From Lumbricus rubellus (Eukaryota; Annelida; Clitellata; Crassiclitellata; Lumbricidae), in NCBI GenBank assembly GCA_945859605.1, contig OX243820.1, positions 24,795,559 to 24,859,558 of the forward strand: 64,000 bases of DNA. The letters are read 5' to 3'. The position numbers and the translations under genes are program-made. The first letter of the stretch is position 1; the number at the start of each line of letters is the position of its first letter. This document shows, piece after piece, positions 47,890-59,896 of this stretch. The notes beneath the pieces were generated by a model. It did no database searches. It was not told the origin of the DNA and worked only from the letters and a program-made list of their open reading frames with translations.

Positions 47890-48050
47890 CTGCTAGGTCG
47901 AAGAAGCGCTATATAAATGCTCTGAATGAATGAAAGAATGAGTGAATGAATGGATGGATGAATGAATGAACGAATGAATGAATGAATGAATGAATGAGTG
48001 AATGAATGAAAGAATGAATGAATGAATGAATGAATGAATTAATTAATTAA
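47890..48050 (+). mobile_element. LINE/SINE 3' tail with GAAT repeats
   Basis: GTCGAAGAAGCGCTATATAA then ATGCTCTGAATGAATG, followed by about 120 bp of GAATGAAT repeats. It matches the 3' end of the LINE at 45571-46655; only the last part was copied here. Confidence 0.75.
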
Positions 48051-48054
48051 ACCC

Positions 48055-50080
48055 CAATCGATAATATAATATTGTGCATTGTGCAATGTGATTCGCTTAT
48101 TGATTTGCAACATAATAATGTTATTAGGCCTTATCAGCGCTTTCGCAATTTAAATAAGCTTATCTTGTGCAATTACGTGCCTTTATAAAAGACAACATTT
48201 TTAATGCGGGAATTACTCGGTGCGGCTGTAACACTGCACAGAACACTGTACACTGTACACCGTACAGGCCTGCTGCAGATCATTGAAACAGGCTCAACAC
48301 AAACCAGTACACATTAGGCGGCTAGGCCTATGACAATTACAATAAATAACCCTTCTTTTGAATGATGGCTATACCTTAAAGATGTATACTACACAGAATA
48401 TTCTAGTAGGCCCTACATGACACCAAAAAGTATCCATGATACACTGTTGCTTTCTCTTATGTACATTGGCCTCATAGAGCGGATTGGTCTGAAAGCACCA
48501 ATGACTGCTTCCTTAATCACTACAAAACAGTAGTATGATAGAGGCAACTATTATAGGCCTTCTTGCTTTATTATTACCAGACAGGAAGTTTAGCAGGATT
48601 TATAATTAAATAAAACAATCTATGCACTAAATTGTCATAATATCTATAGGGGAACGCAATAGCGCAGTCTTAACACTATATTCCACTTAATTCGAACAGA
48701 AATCAATGCGCCATATCTTCACTTTTAATGTCCTTCGGGGGCGAGTAGCCGCGCTTGTCTTGCGGGTCCTATGCACGGAACGTCGAAGAGACCAGGAATC
48801 ATTTGGTCGAGCTATGCAAATGACAGACTATCAGGACGGCGATGACAGAATTATTGCTCCCTTGAGAGCCCGTCGGGTAATACCAATGAAAGAGAAGACC
48901 TATCGGCCGCGTATGTCGGACGGCGAGAGAGAGAGCGAAGAAGGCGCCCGGCGAAAGCTTTCAAGAGAAGACTGTATATATTATTGAAGGCAGTGTTACA
49001 GCTAAGCAATTCGTCATCGCCCTTTAGACGGTAGATGTCGCGTCGCTGCGTTCTTCTGAAGAATGTGTGTTCGTTAACACCAACATAGGCCCTATAGACT
49101 ATAGTCACTATAGTCACTATAATAGACCTACTATACGGTATAATAAAACAACAGTAACTGTTAAAAATTTCATGGTCGATTTGCAACAGGCACATGCACG
49201 AAGGCAAAAAACAAGTATTAGGCCTATCGACAGTATTACAACTGTACAAGTATCACCAATTAATTAATTATTCAAGGGCATCAATATAATTAATGCTCAG
49301 ATATCTTTTTAAGCATAGGTAGGTAATATTCAAATTATTATTATTCATTATGCGTGATTATTATTGTCCAAGTAGCCTATATTGCTTGCTACCAATGCCT
49401 TTTTTGTTTCGACTGAAATATTCGTAAAGTTCTTAGCAACGTCTGTTTTTGCAGAAGCGTCTAGACTGCAAACATCACTCATACATGACACGTTATGCCA
49501 AAATATTAATCATAATTTTATACCGCATCATACATACTATATTGCATCACACGTATTATGTAGGTCTACCAAATCACACAGGTCTACCACATCATATTAC
49601 ACAACAACAAGACTGAGCTCATACATGCACATTTAAAAATAATATGAGCAATTATGTTCCAGATCTGTGCGCATTGAGCTAATGACTTTCTGTCACTGCG
49701 TTGGAACACTGCAAAAGCAGTAGAGAGTTTTTATAACCCGCGCCGCCGCGCGTAATAGGCTATATTTAACTGCTGGTTTTATTCCCCGCATAAGAATTTA
49801 TAGCAATACTTATGCAGGTAATGCGGCGCAAAAAATACATATGACACAAACAGACTGTGCAGAGATTCACGTATGAGCCAGCGTGTAATAGCGTTGCTGT
49901 GAAATTCATAAGAGACTCGTCATAAATAGACAGATAGGACATGCCTACTAAATATTAATAATGGTTGGTGTCCTCATTTTCAAAAGGCATTTGCATTCAA
50001 GGCTGAATGTCGCTTGAGTGCTGCTTGGGATCCAGAACACACTGTTTCTTTGAGGCCTGAGGGTGCATAAAGGGTACACA
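48055..50080. other. no gene recognised
   Basis: Ordinary intergenic DNA; a CACTATAGTCACTATA direct repeat lies near 49105. Frames at 48706-48987 and 48851-49249 overlap on opposite strands and match nothing known to me. Confidence 0.35.
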
Positions 50081-50091
50081 CTACACAGTGG

Positions 50092-50335
50092 CAAGGGCGG
50101 ATACAGAAACTTTGGACGGGGGGGGGGCAAAAAATTCTTGACACCTTGGGTCTGGGACAAAAAAATCGCATCCGCCAAAAGAGTTGATGACCTTTTTTTT
50201 AGTCGTCCGGCCAAATTTCTTAGAAAATCATACCATTTCAGCAGCCACTGAAACCAAATGGGGGGGCCACGATACATGGGCATTTCTAAATGGGGGGGGC
50301 CATGGCCGGATTGGCCGCCCCTGGATTCGCCCCTG
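50092..50335. mobile_element. hAT-like MITE (244 bp)
   Basis: Ends CAAGGGCGGATACAG and, inverted, CAGGGGCGAATCCAG, with an 8-bp direct repeat CACAGTGG at 50084-50091 and 50336-50343. It contains G-runs at 50118-50127 and 50292-50299. It is non-coding. Confidence 0.88.
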
Positions 50336-50493
50336 CACAGTGGATCATATTATCAAGGTTTTAGGCAGCAAGCATGCAGGTAGGCCTATGCGGAGGAAAT
50401 CTCCGTTGAAAAGACCGGACGCTCGACACGACATCTGTCGAGCAGATAAAAATGTAATTCCGGTTGATCACAAGCTAAGCCACCCTTCGGTCC

Positions 50494-50690
50494 CCGCGGC
50501 GGATAGTGTTTACGGGAACCGCCTCTGCCTCTGCATGGCGGGTAGAGAAGCGGCGGGGCTCGGATGCAGCAGGCGGGAAGAGGAGCGCGGCCGGCGGCTG
50601 CGGGCGAGCGGGCGGGCGAGCGGGCGGGCGGGCGAGGCGGCTTCGGACACCGCCGTCTCAACCGCCGCTCAGGAATTCCGACGATGACTG
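50494..50690. promoter_or_regulatory. CpG-rich island
   Basis: About 200 bp with very high G+C and many CpG (CGGCGGGGCTCGG, GCGGGCGGGCGAGCGGGCGG), sharply different from the AT-rich surroundings. It could be a promoter or first exon. A short frame starting at 50536 (ATGGCGGGTAGAGAAGCGGC) exists but is low complexity and unrecognised. Confidence 0.4.
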
Positions 50691-51840
50691 AGCATCGGTG
50701 GGATAGGCAAAGTAGCAATCGCATCTCGTGAAATCAGGGAGGCAGGGTTGTGGGGTCTTGGGAAACCTGCTTGGAAGCGTTGGTGTGTACTGTGTAGTAA
50801 TTAAAATGGAATAAAATGAAATTTGATTTAGTACAGCACTGCTCACAGTGGTGACTATTCAGCAGGGCTTCAAGTGCGAGTAACCCTACCCCGAGAGAAG
50901 AAATAGGTTTAATAAGAGATTTACAAATAGAGATGTTGGAAAAGAATGGAAATACTAAAGAAGAGGCAGACACAATGGTGACAAAAGACCTTAATTAGGC
51001 CTTGCTGCCTACAATGATTTTCTGGTTGAGGCTAAGTTTGAAGATAATTTTCACTGGTCAGATTGAAGTTTGAAGTCATACCATAACAAAGATGACACAT
51101 GGGCCTGCCCTGTAGTTAGGAATTCAAGGATGCCTGTTAACGCATTCCAGTTCTGTACCGCTTGTACTCCAGGCGAGTTGAATATAGTCGTAATCTATAT
51201 CCGGTGCGATTTGCCCTAACGCTGACCAGATTAGACGGATTGGGATAAGACGAAGCAAAATGTACGTCGGCAAATGTTCCCAGTGGAACAGTCGTCGACA
51301 TTCGTGCATTAATCGCCGGATATAGATTACACAGAAGAAATAAGAAGAAGACGATTGTAGCGCAATATAAATAACGATATATTTGTCAATGGACGAAGAC
51401 TCCTGCAATAGAATCTCGACGAATTCCAATTGTAAAAGCAATAAATTATTGCTGAATAATTATTTACACTCTGATCTATGCTCAAAAAACGTCATTAATT
51501 TTCTTTACTAGCAAAGGCATTCAATGACAAATTCAGATGGGGCGCGATAGAAGTTCTCCCGTAAGTTTCATTGACCGACATTTTCTCCAGATGATGTGAT
51601 CTTAGGCTTAACCTGTGTACGGTGCTTCGGCCTCAAATTGAAATCCTTGATCCAACTACTTTTGCTGTGGCCAAAGTCAGACTCCGGGCAACAATCCATA
51701 CATTTTATAGTGATCACAGTTATGTGATCTGCATACACAATGGACCGCAATGTCTCTCTTGACTGTCGGATTGGTCAGCGTATAGGCTACGGTACACTGC
51801 AATGTCTCTGCGAGATTGCAGGTCACACGCTGACTACAAT

Positions 51841-51915
51841 AACACTGGTCGACATGGTTAAACAATGGTCAACATGGTTAAACAATGGTCAACATGGTTA
51901 AACAATGATCAACAT
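51841..51915 (+). repeat. 22-bp tandem repeat GGTCAACATGGTTAAACAAT
   Basis: Three and a half copies with one or two substitutions each. Confidence 0.92.
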
Positions 51916-52974
51916 GCATTTTGATTGGTTGATTAGTGCTAGGTTGAATATTGAATAGGCCTAAGCTTAGGCTATATATAAGAAACCATCTGTTGTAGGC
52001 CTATACCCCCGGAAACTTCAGGTTTTCACCCCACCCAGCTCACGCCCGCCTCTGATGGGAGGGTGTCGCATGCAACAGGCTACTCATAAACGAAGTACAT
52101 TGCGATGGCAACGCAGGCAACGCCTTTAAGATAGGATTTCTTTCTACTCTTCTTCCTCTTCTTCATTGTTTTTGCTTTTGTCATTTCAGTAGGCCTACGG
52201 TTCCATTATTCCATACATCCAGCATCAGCAACAGCAGCATCAGTTTATGCTTAAGGAATCATATAATACAGAAAAATCAAGTGATTTGACTATTCAACAT
52301 TCTCGTAATCGTTATCGAGGTCTTCAAACTTCTAACTCGCCATTCAAAAGCTAAGCGCTGGGCACCAGCTAATTCACGAGCGCTGCGTTGAGCCAGAGAA
52401 GTTGTCCTTATAGAACAGTCCAAAGAGGTCTGAGTACCGTTGCCAGAAGATCAGATGGGGTAGAGGACTAGAGGTCAAAGTCTGGGTCAATTTCTTGTGT
52501 TCTCAATGAAAGCTATATGCGACTGGAAGCAGGAGTAACAACCCGTTACATGTTCCCGTCAATCTAGAGTCTATAAATAATTGTAGATTTTGACTGTACG
52601 ATGATTGCGCATTGTAGTAATCATTGTTTGATGCCGTGAACTTTATAGACTAGATTAGATTAAACTTATTAGATTAGACTAGACACATAGACTGCATAAT
52701 TATATCACTCCACTTATTCCGTGAGGACAGAAAAACTGGACAATGGACATGTCTCACAGTGACTATCTAATCTATTGTATACTAAATTTCCCTCGCCATA
52801 TTTAATGGCCAGGACCATCAACGCTCCTAGAATTCCCCAAAGTTCTTCCAATTCCATTCCAACTCATGCTCCATTGCACACGACCATCCGATTGCTGTCC
52901 AAGGACCGTCTGCTATTTGTCCGCTGTGCAAGATAACCTATCCTTCATTCCAGTTAATCAGCTCTAAGGTTCAC

Positions 52975-53010
52975 CAGATAAAGTATTTATATAGCGCTTC
53001 TGAGCAAGTC
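52975..53010 (-). mobile_element. LINE/SINE 3' tail remnant, minus strand
   Basis: On the minus strand GAGCATCACGACTTGCTCAG then AAGCGCTATATAAATACTTT resembles the tail consensus AAGCGCTATATAAAT. The upstream part of the element was not recognised. Confidence 0.5.
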
Positions 53011-53767
53011 GTGATGCTCAAGAGAGAAATTAAGGGATGCATCAAAAGTCACGCTTAGCCAAGACACAGCCATTAATTACATACATGCATGCGTGCATGT
53101 ATGTATCCACGCATGTTTCCATGCTCTCATGCACATGTGGGTCCATACATTCACACGTAACACATACTTAAAACATTATATGCAATCTTTCATACATGCA
53201 CACACAATCGTGCATGCATTCATACATACATGTATAGGCATACACAGCAATTGTACATGGTAGCCCTACAATCGTATTCACGTAGGCCCTACGTAAAAAC
53301 ACCAAACATCCGCACGTGTACAAACTGTAGGCCTAGAGTGATTCGTGATCTACATTGTACAGTGTACTTGCATGTATAGGCTATTGTTTATAAAGGTATT
53401 CGCCAGAGGGAAAGAATCAGTCTCTAAGCTACATACATGTAGCATCATTATGAAGCCACAATTTTGCTTCAGAGGGCCGCCACGCGAGGTGCTCGGGCCA
53501 AAATTTAATTTCTAATTAATTAAGGCACGCAAATCTTATACACCGACACACTACTATTAATTAATTTTTGGCCTTCATTTATAAAGAAAATCTATGCCCA
53601 TTATTAGCCAACTCGTTGAGTTAGACCTAAGAACCTGTGCAGTTTTTCAAAGATTTAAGCTTAGCCTTAGAGTATATTCTGCATTAGTTTAAAGGGTAGG
53701 CCTATTCAGCGTACCGTATAACGGTTGACGGATATTTCAACTGATGTAGGAAAACACGTCAATCGGC

Positions 53768-53808
53768 GGACGAGGTCACATGCATTTAGCCGGGCTGGTG
53801 ATGTAGTG
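53768..53808 (+). repeat. dispersed repeat, copy a (second copy at 54446-54486)
   Basis: CATGCATTTAGCCGGGCTGG preceded by GACGAGGTC occurs here and about 680 bp downstream in the same orientation. This makes two unrelated open frames share the string RSHAFSRAG. Each lies near one of the two MITE-family fragments, so a local duplication or one dispersed element is likely. Confidence 0.55.
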
Positions 53809-53918
53809 AAATGGGCAATTATTGCTAAATTACATCGTACACCGCGAATCTGTGGTATCCTAAACTTCAAACTTCGTTTTCTCAACCAAAGTAACTGCAC
53901 AAAGCAGGCATATAGACA

Positions 53919-53995
53919 CAGGGTTCAAGGTGCTGCTGGACGGTTATGGACGGCGTCCTGGCAGTTATTTTAAATCTGAACATCGTCCTGCCACT
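53919..53995 (+). mobile_element. terminal fragment of the GGACGGTCATGGACGG MITE family
   Basis: Starts CAGGGTTCAAGGTG and contains GGACGGTTATGGACGGCGTC then TTTTAAATCTGAACATCGTC. It aligns with the ends of the MITE at 47199-47353 (opposite orientation) and the copy at 54278. The far end was not delimited. Confidence 0.55.
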
Positions 53996-54277
53996 GATTA
54001 GGGCAGAGCAGCATGGAAAGATAAGGGGCGTCCCGGCATTTCTTCTTCTTCACTTTGAGCACTAGCTCAAAATACTATATACATAGCCAACGAAGTGAAC
54101 ACTTCGTTTTGAGTACTAGGCCTAATTTTCAGTTCCAACCAACAGAAATTTGTTTATGCTTAATCAGCATAAGCTGACCTTAGCAGTAACCGACTTAACG
54201 TGATATTGACTTCAATCTGACCAGATTCAAATTGTTACAGTATATATCGACTCGTATGCTTGTACTGCCATGGGGGC

Positions 54278-54340
54278 CAGGGCTTAAAGTGTGGCAGGAC
54301 GGTCATGGACGGCGTCCTGGCACTTGTTTTCAAATCTCTA
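54278..54340 (+). mobile_element. second fragment of the GGACGGTCATGGACGG MITE family
   Basis: Starts CAGGGCTTAAAGTGTGGCAG, followed by GACGGTCATGGACGGCGTCC and TTTTCAAATCTC, the same as the copies at 47199 and 53919. Its other end is not evident. Confidence 0.55.
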
Positions 54341-54907
54341 TGACGGTTGTTTTATCCTCAGTTATACGTCACACTGATTCAAACAACCAACACAAAAACC
54401 TCGCTTTGAGATTCATGACGCACCTGCCGACCAGCGCGACGCGGCAGACGAGGTCCCATGCATTTAGCCGGGCTGGTGGATTTATGCCGCCATAAAAGCT
54501 AAAAGCGGCCAAACGGTAAACGCACGTGGCAACGTTTTGTCCATTTCAGGTGCTCACAGACACAATAGGTCGTAACATTTAATGGTGTAAACAGCAATAA
54601 AATTAGTTAGTCGTTAAGTTGTGTTCCATAAGACTTTCACACAGTCGACAAAATAATGCTCGAGCAGAACCAACACACGTAGAAACATGTTTAATAGGCC
54701 GACCGTAAATCAAATCAATTCTGAATAAACGGATTCTTCTTAAAATGTATAAATAGCAAAATATAGTTATTGTTGCTGCAAACTATTATGTTGCATTATC
54801 AGTAGACCTGATCATAACCATAGGCGTAGGCTATTTAAGGTTTACGGGTTGAACACCCCAAAGTAATTTTCTGTCCTATTTTTTTACCTAATTGCATAGA
54901 TTTCTAA

Positions 54908-55320
54908 GACGTCCATCCGTCCATTCATACGTGTATCCATTCATTCCTCCATCCATCCATCAATTCATCAATCTATCATTTCATCAATCAATCCATTCAT
55001 CCCTACATCCATCAATTCATTCATCCATTTCATCAATCAATCCATCTTCCAACAATCAATCCATCCATCAATTCATCAATCAATCCACACATCAATCAAT
55101 CCATCCCTCCTTTCCTCAATCCATCCCTCCTTCATCCCTCTGGTCATCCATGCGTCCACCCAGGCTTCCATCCAATCTCCAGTCTCTCCATGCTGGGTTT
55201 TTATATAACTATATTCTTCCATCCATGCATCTATTCATCCCACCTTCCGTCTCTCCCCTCCGCCTCCATCCATCCGTCCATCCATCCATTCATCTATCAA
55301 TCCATCCCTCAATTCATTCG
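54908..55320 (+). repeat. ATCC-type microsatellite
   Basis: Imperfect ATCC and ATCAATCC repeats for about 400 bp; a 173-residue frame rich in HPSIH is repeat translation. Confidence 0.93.
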
Positions 55321-55924
55321 TATAGCCTACATCAAACATTGTCATGCCTCATTCCTTTCTGTGTTTGTTTATTCAATACTTTATTCACGCATTATATTTT
55401 GAAGAAATCATAATATGTATTTTCTCTTTGACCAATCCCAAATCCATCATCGATACTGCTAACACTTACTGCCTGATTTAAATTATTATGGTGCGCCTCT
55501 TCAGACGGATTTCGATTTCTTCCTATTGTATCCGAAACACAATAGCCTATACATTCAAAACCATTGTTGTAGGCTACAACTATGCTGGTTGGCTGTAACA
55601 AAGTCATTGATTAATTGATCAATCTGTGCTGACCTATATAATATATAATGGTATTAATTATATTTATGCGCCTTCCATGGCTTTCTCTATCACCACAGAC
55701 ACGTCGACGTATCGTCAGGTGTTGTCTGTGGCTATTATACATTATGCGTTTGATATAATTTATTATGTTATATATGAAAACATAAGCAATGACCAAAAAG
55801 ATCGGCAAGATACAAAGCCACGTTTGCTTATGTATCGATAAATATTTGTGATGACCTTTAGGTCTAGGCCTATATGAGTGGACCAAAATTATTATTATTG
55901 CAGTGGAGCAGTACTGTTGTAGAT

Positions 55925-56156
55925 GGTGATGTTGTTGTTGTTGCTGATTATGATGACTGATAATGATGACGACGATGATGACGACGATGACGACGACGAC
56001 GACGACGATGATGATGATGATGAATCTTTGATGATGATGATGATGACGACGACGACGACGACGATGATGATGATCATGATGATGATGACTACGACGACGA
56101 CGACGACGACGACAATAATACTGTTAATATTAATTCCACTACTACTAATAATGACG

Positions 56157-56221
<65 letters not shown>

Positions 56222-56345
56222 GATAATAATGATGATGATAATAATAATAGTAGAAATAATAACATTGACAATAATAATTATAATGACACTAATAAAAACA
56301 ATAATAAATCAATTATTATTAAATCATGATATTAATTTATGATAA
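55925..56345 (+). repeat. (GAY)n then (AAT)n triplet tracts
   Basis: GAT/GAC triplets at about 55955-56112, then AAT triplets at about 56155-56215 and scattered ATAATA to 56345. Poly-Asp/Met and poly-Ser frames come from this. Confidence 0.95.
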
Positions 56346-56631
56346 TAATTATGATAATAATAATTATTATTAATACTACGAATATTGCATAATTATTATA
56401 ATAACAATATTAAAAGAAGTATAACCCAGTTTAATCTCTTAGAGCCTGGGGGATCTTTCTACATCGAGCGGTAAAACATAGGCTAGTACCGTAATATTTG
56501 ACAATAATAATAAATCATTATTATTAATCTGCCTCACGGGGGACATTACCACTGTACTCTGAGTCTTCCTCAGAAGGCGTTAGAGAAAACGTCAAATATA
56601 AATCTGCTGCAAATAAAAACAATACAGATAA

Positions 56632-56664
56632 TGACGTCATCAGCTGGAATGACGTCATCAGCTG
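56632..56664. promoter_or_regulatory. two CRE plus E-box pairs
   Basis: TGACGTCATCAGCTG occurs twice, 18 bp apart. TGACGTCA is the consensus CREB/ATF site and CAGCTG an E-box. They lie about 270 bp upstream of a short ATG frame (56932-57117) of unknown meaning. Confidence 0.4.
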
Positions 56665-57109
56665 ATATAGTTACTGTTGGCCGAAGACGTTATCGTCTAA
56701 ACTTCAAAAGTATTGGCAAAATTTAGATGTTTCCGTAACCGTAAGTGTTCGGATTTGTAGCCTACATGTACAATTGTACATCATCTTTGAAATCAACAGT
56801 TTGTGAATTCGATGATCGTATTCGTCGAAGAAAACCAATTCAGGGAACAAAGTAATTATTGAATTTTCTCATCTCTCCTCGCCGTTTTTTAAAATTTTCC
56901 GAAAGCCGTTTAGGTCAAAGGACGGTCGTCAATGGCAACGTATTGCTTTAAGGATCGACTGGTAAAGCAGCTGAGTATTATTATAGACTTAATATCTGAA
57001 GATGTAAATGTAGGCTACTCGATTTTGGAAAATGATGAATTTGACGGATTGATGGATGGATCGCTAGCAGACTATGTTCTTTCTGGGCTTTTTGTTACTA
57101 GTAGTTTTC

Positions 57110-58375
57110 GCTCTTAGTTATGTTCTTTCTTAGTCGTTTTTGTTCTTAGTTATGTTCTTTCTTAGTCTTTTCGTTCTTAGTTATGTTCTTTCTTAGTCGT
57201 TTCCGTTCTTAGTCGCTCTCTTTCTTAGTTGTGTTCCTTTTCAGTCGTTTTCTTTCTTAGTCGTTTTCGTTCTCAGCTATGTTCTTAGTTTGTTTTTGTT
57301 CTTAGCTATGTTCCTTCTTAGTCTTTTTCGTTCTTAGTTATGTTCTTTCTTAGTCGTTTTCGTTCTTAGTCGCTCTCTTTCTTAGTTGTGTTCCTTTTCA
57401 ATCGTTTTTTCTTAGTCGTTGTCGTTCTCAGCTATGTTCTTAGTTTGTTTTTGTTCTTAGCTATGTTCTTTTTAGTCGTTTCGTTCTTAGTTATGTTCTT
57501 TCTTAGTCGTTTCCGTTCTTAGTCGCTTTCTTTTTTAGTTGTGTTTCTTTTCAGTCGTTTTCTTTCTTAGTCGTTTTCGTTCTTTGTCGCTTCCACTCTT
57601 GTCTATGTTCTTCCTTTGTCGTTTTCGTTCTAAGCTATGTTCTAATTTTGTTTTCGTTCTTAGTTATGCTCTTTCTTAGTCATTTTCGTCTTAGTAGTTT
57701 CCGTTCTTAGTTATGGTCTTTCATCTTGGCTTACATTCTTAGTTATGTTCTGTCGTGTTTTTCTTTGTGTTCTATGTTATTTTTTATTGGTTTTCGTTCT
57801 TTAGCGTCTTTATCCTTGATTGTGTTCTTTCTTTGTCGTTTTCACTTTGAGTAGTGTTCTTTCGTTTTCGTTTTTAGTTATATTCTTTCATTGTCGTATT
57901 CGTTCTTAGTTGTGATCTTTCCTTGTCGTTTTCAGTGGTAGTTACTTTCGTGCTTTGTCCTTATCGTTCTTAGTTATGTTTTTCTTAGTCGTTTCGTTCT
58001 TTGTCATGCTCTTTTGTAGTGGTTTTCATTTTCACATTTTTCAGTTATTTTTTACTTTCGTTCTTAGTTGCCTTCTTTCTTTTTGATTTTTTCTTAGTTG
58101 AGTTTGTTCTTAGTCGTTTTCGTTTTTAGTTATTTTCTTTTTCAAAAATTGTTTTTTAGTTATGTTCTTTCTTAATTGTCTTCGTTCTTAGTTATGTTAT
58201 ATCTTTTCATTTTCTTTCTTAGTTATGTTTGATTCCTTGTCCTGTTTGCTTTTAGTTATGCTCTTTATCTTTCGTTTCTGTTGCTGTTCATGCTACTTTT
58301 TGTCGTTTTCGCTCTTAGTTTTGTTTTTTTTAGTCATTTTCAGTTTTGGTCGTTTTCATTCTTAGTCGTCAAGCA
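57110..58375 (+). repeat. 1.27-kb degenerate minisatellite of 16-bp half-units
   Basis: Alternating TATGTTCTTTCTTAGT and CGTTTTCGTTCTTAGT units. A longer block with CGCTCTCTTTCTTAGTTGTG repeats about 155 bp apart near 57212 and 57367. Similarity decays toward 58375. Confidence 0.9.
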
Positions 58376-58544
58376 ATATCAAGTTTATTTGATAGCAATT
58401 ATTTCAGATGTAGCTTAGGCTACTTAAATTGTTTTGCCTCTTTTAATTGCGTTTATGTTTTTAGATCGTCAAAAAACAGTGGTGCACTCACAAAGAGTAA
58501 TATAGGCTAACTCTTGTTCCAATTAAACTTTTGGAGTTGTCTGT

Positions 58545-58668
58545 TATGTGTAAAATTATGAATTATCTTTACGACTCTAAAACCTGATTTAAAATTCTTT
58601 CTTCTGGCCAAGATAATTATTGGCAAAATACGTTCAGGTGATTACTTTTTTGCACACCATGTACATAT
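58545..58668. mobile_element. relative of the 47423 hairpin MITE
   Basis: ATGAATTATCTTTACGACTC, then AAATTCTTTCTTCTGGCC.AAGATAATTATTGGC and a GCACACCATGTACA end. It aligns with 47423-47580 allowing several substitutions. Only one half of the hairpin is well preserved. Confidence 0.5.
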
Positions 58669-58699
58669 CTATCGTAGATTTTTCATGGATGGAGTGAGT

Positions 58700-59890
58700 G
58701 GCTATTGGTATGCGCCTACGTGCAGATGGGATCGATATTGAGAGTTGCCGCATTCCTTGCGAAGGAACGTCGCTGCAGCAGAAATTGACAAAACATACGG
58801 CGTATCGGTCGCAGGCATGTCGTTTTCAAAGGCTATTCACAGCAAGCAGACTTTGGATTGTCATCTGAATATAGGAAATACGTTAAGTTAATAGACAACT
58901 ACTAGAAATCAAAGAAAGAGAAAGACATCTATAGCAGTCATCAAAGTATAAGCATAATAAATAATCGATGTTCACGTTTGACGGTCTGCATAATTTTTTA
59001 TAGGCTATGAGAGTTTTGTTCTACCCTTGACATTCGTGTTTTTAAGTATGCGTTTCCAAAGGCTTTCGGATCAGGCCTATCTATGACGACCGCAGATATC
59101 ATGGGCATGGGTCGATACGTCGTCTATTTCTACTTTAGATGACAGACTCCGGTGTCAAAGTCAGGTTGGTTGCAACATTATAGACATATTCACGATCTAT
59201 GAAAGTTGAGTTTAATTTTGGAGGGTTAACGACATCTTGACCTGTAATGTATGTTGAACAGTCGGGGACAGGTACAAACTGAGTGTCGATGACTATCATG
59301 ATTTTGACATAACGATCACTTAATTATAAAGACTTGACGATGGAGCCAGCGATTGATCGCATTTTAGTTACCGGTAAGCTTAAAGGATGGTTTACATCAC
59401 ATTTCTACGTAGTTCATACTCGTGAAACTAGGAAATGCTACGGAATGGGACTACAGTAACTAAAGAAACGTGGCGGAAATGATCAACAGGATTATGTCTA
59501 TGTTGACACGTCGATTACTGACGATTGACATTCCGAGATTCAACACGTGTTTGATGGTCTCACTACTGGAATATCGTCGAATGAACCCCAATGTCTAGGT
59601 ATATATGTACCTATAATCTATAATTCTATATAGAATATCGGTAGTTATGCATGCGCTAATTATACAGAATAGTTGCTCATGCGCTAAATAATATATCCAC
59701 CTTGGTGGATGCAATTACCTGACTTAATTGTTTTCAAATTCTCTTTTTGGGCTACTTATATGAGCTATTAATTGTTAAATAAAATTGTTTTCCTATTTTT
59801 TTTCGGTCTACCAATGGGCAATGCCGTGCATACTTAACGACAACAATAAACATGATTTAAGTTGTAAACTCAACTTAATTATTATCTTGA
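58700..59890. other. upstream region of HCN exon 1
   Basis: No recognisable TATA box or CpG island immediately upstream of the ATG; the sequence is AT-rich. A 5' non-coding exon further upstream is possible. Confidence 0.3.
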
Positions 59891-59896
59891 AGCACA

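Larger units (their letters stand above)
50700..53700. other. no gene recognised
   Basis: Apart from the 22-bp repeat at 51841 and the tail remnant at 52975, only a CATGTATG-rich stretch (53080-53260) and a small TTAATTAA-containing inverted repeat (53509-53573) were noted. Confidence 0.35.
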
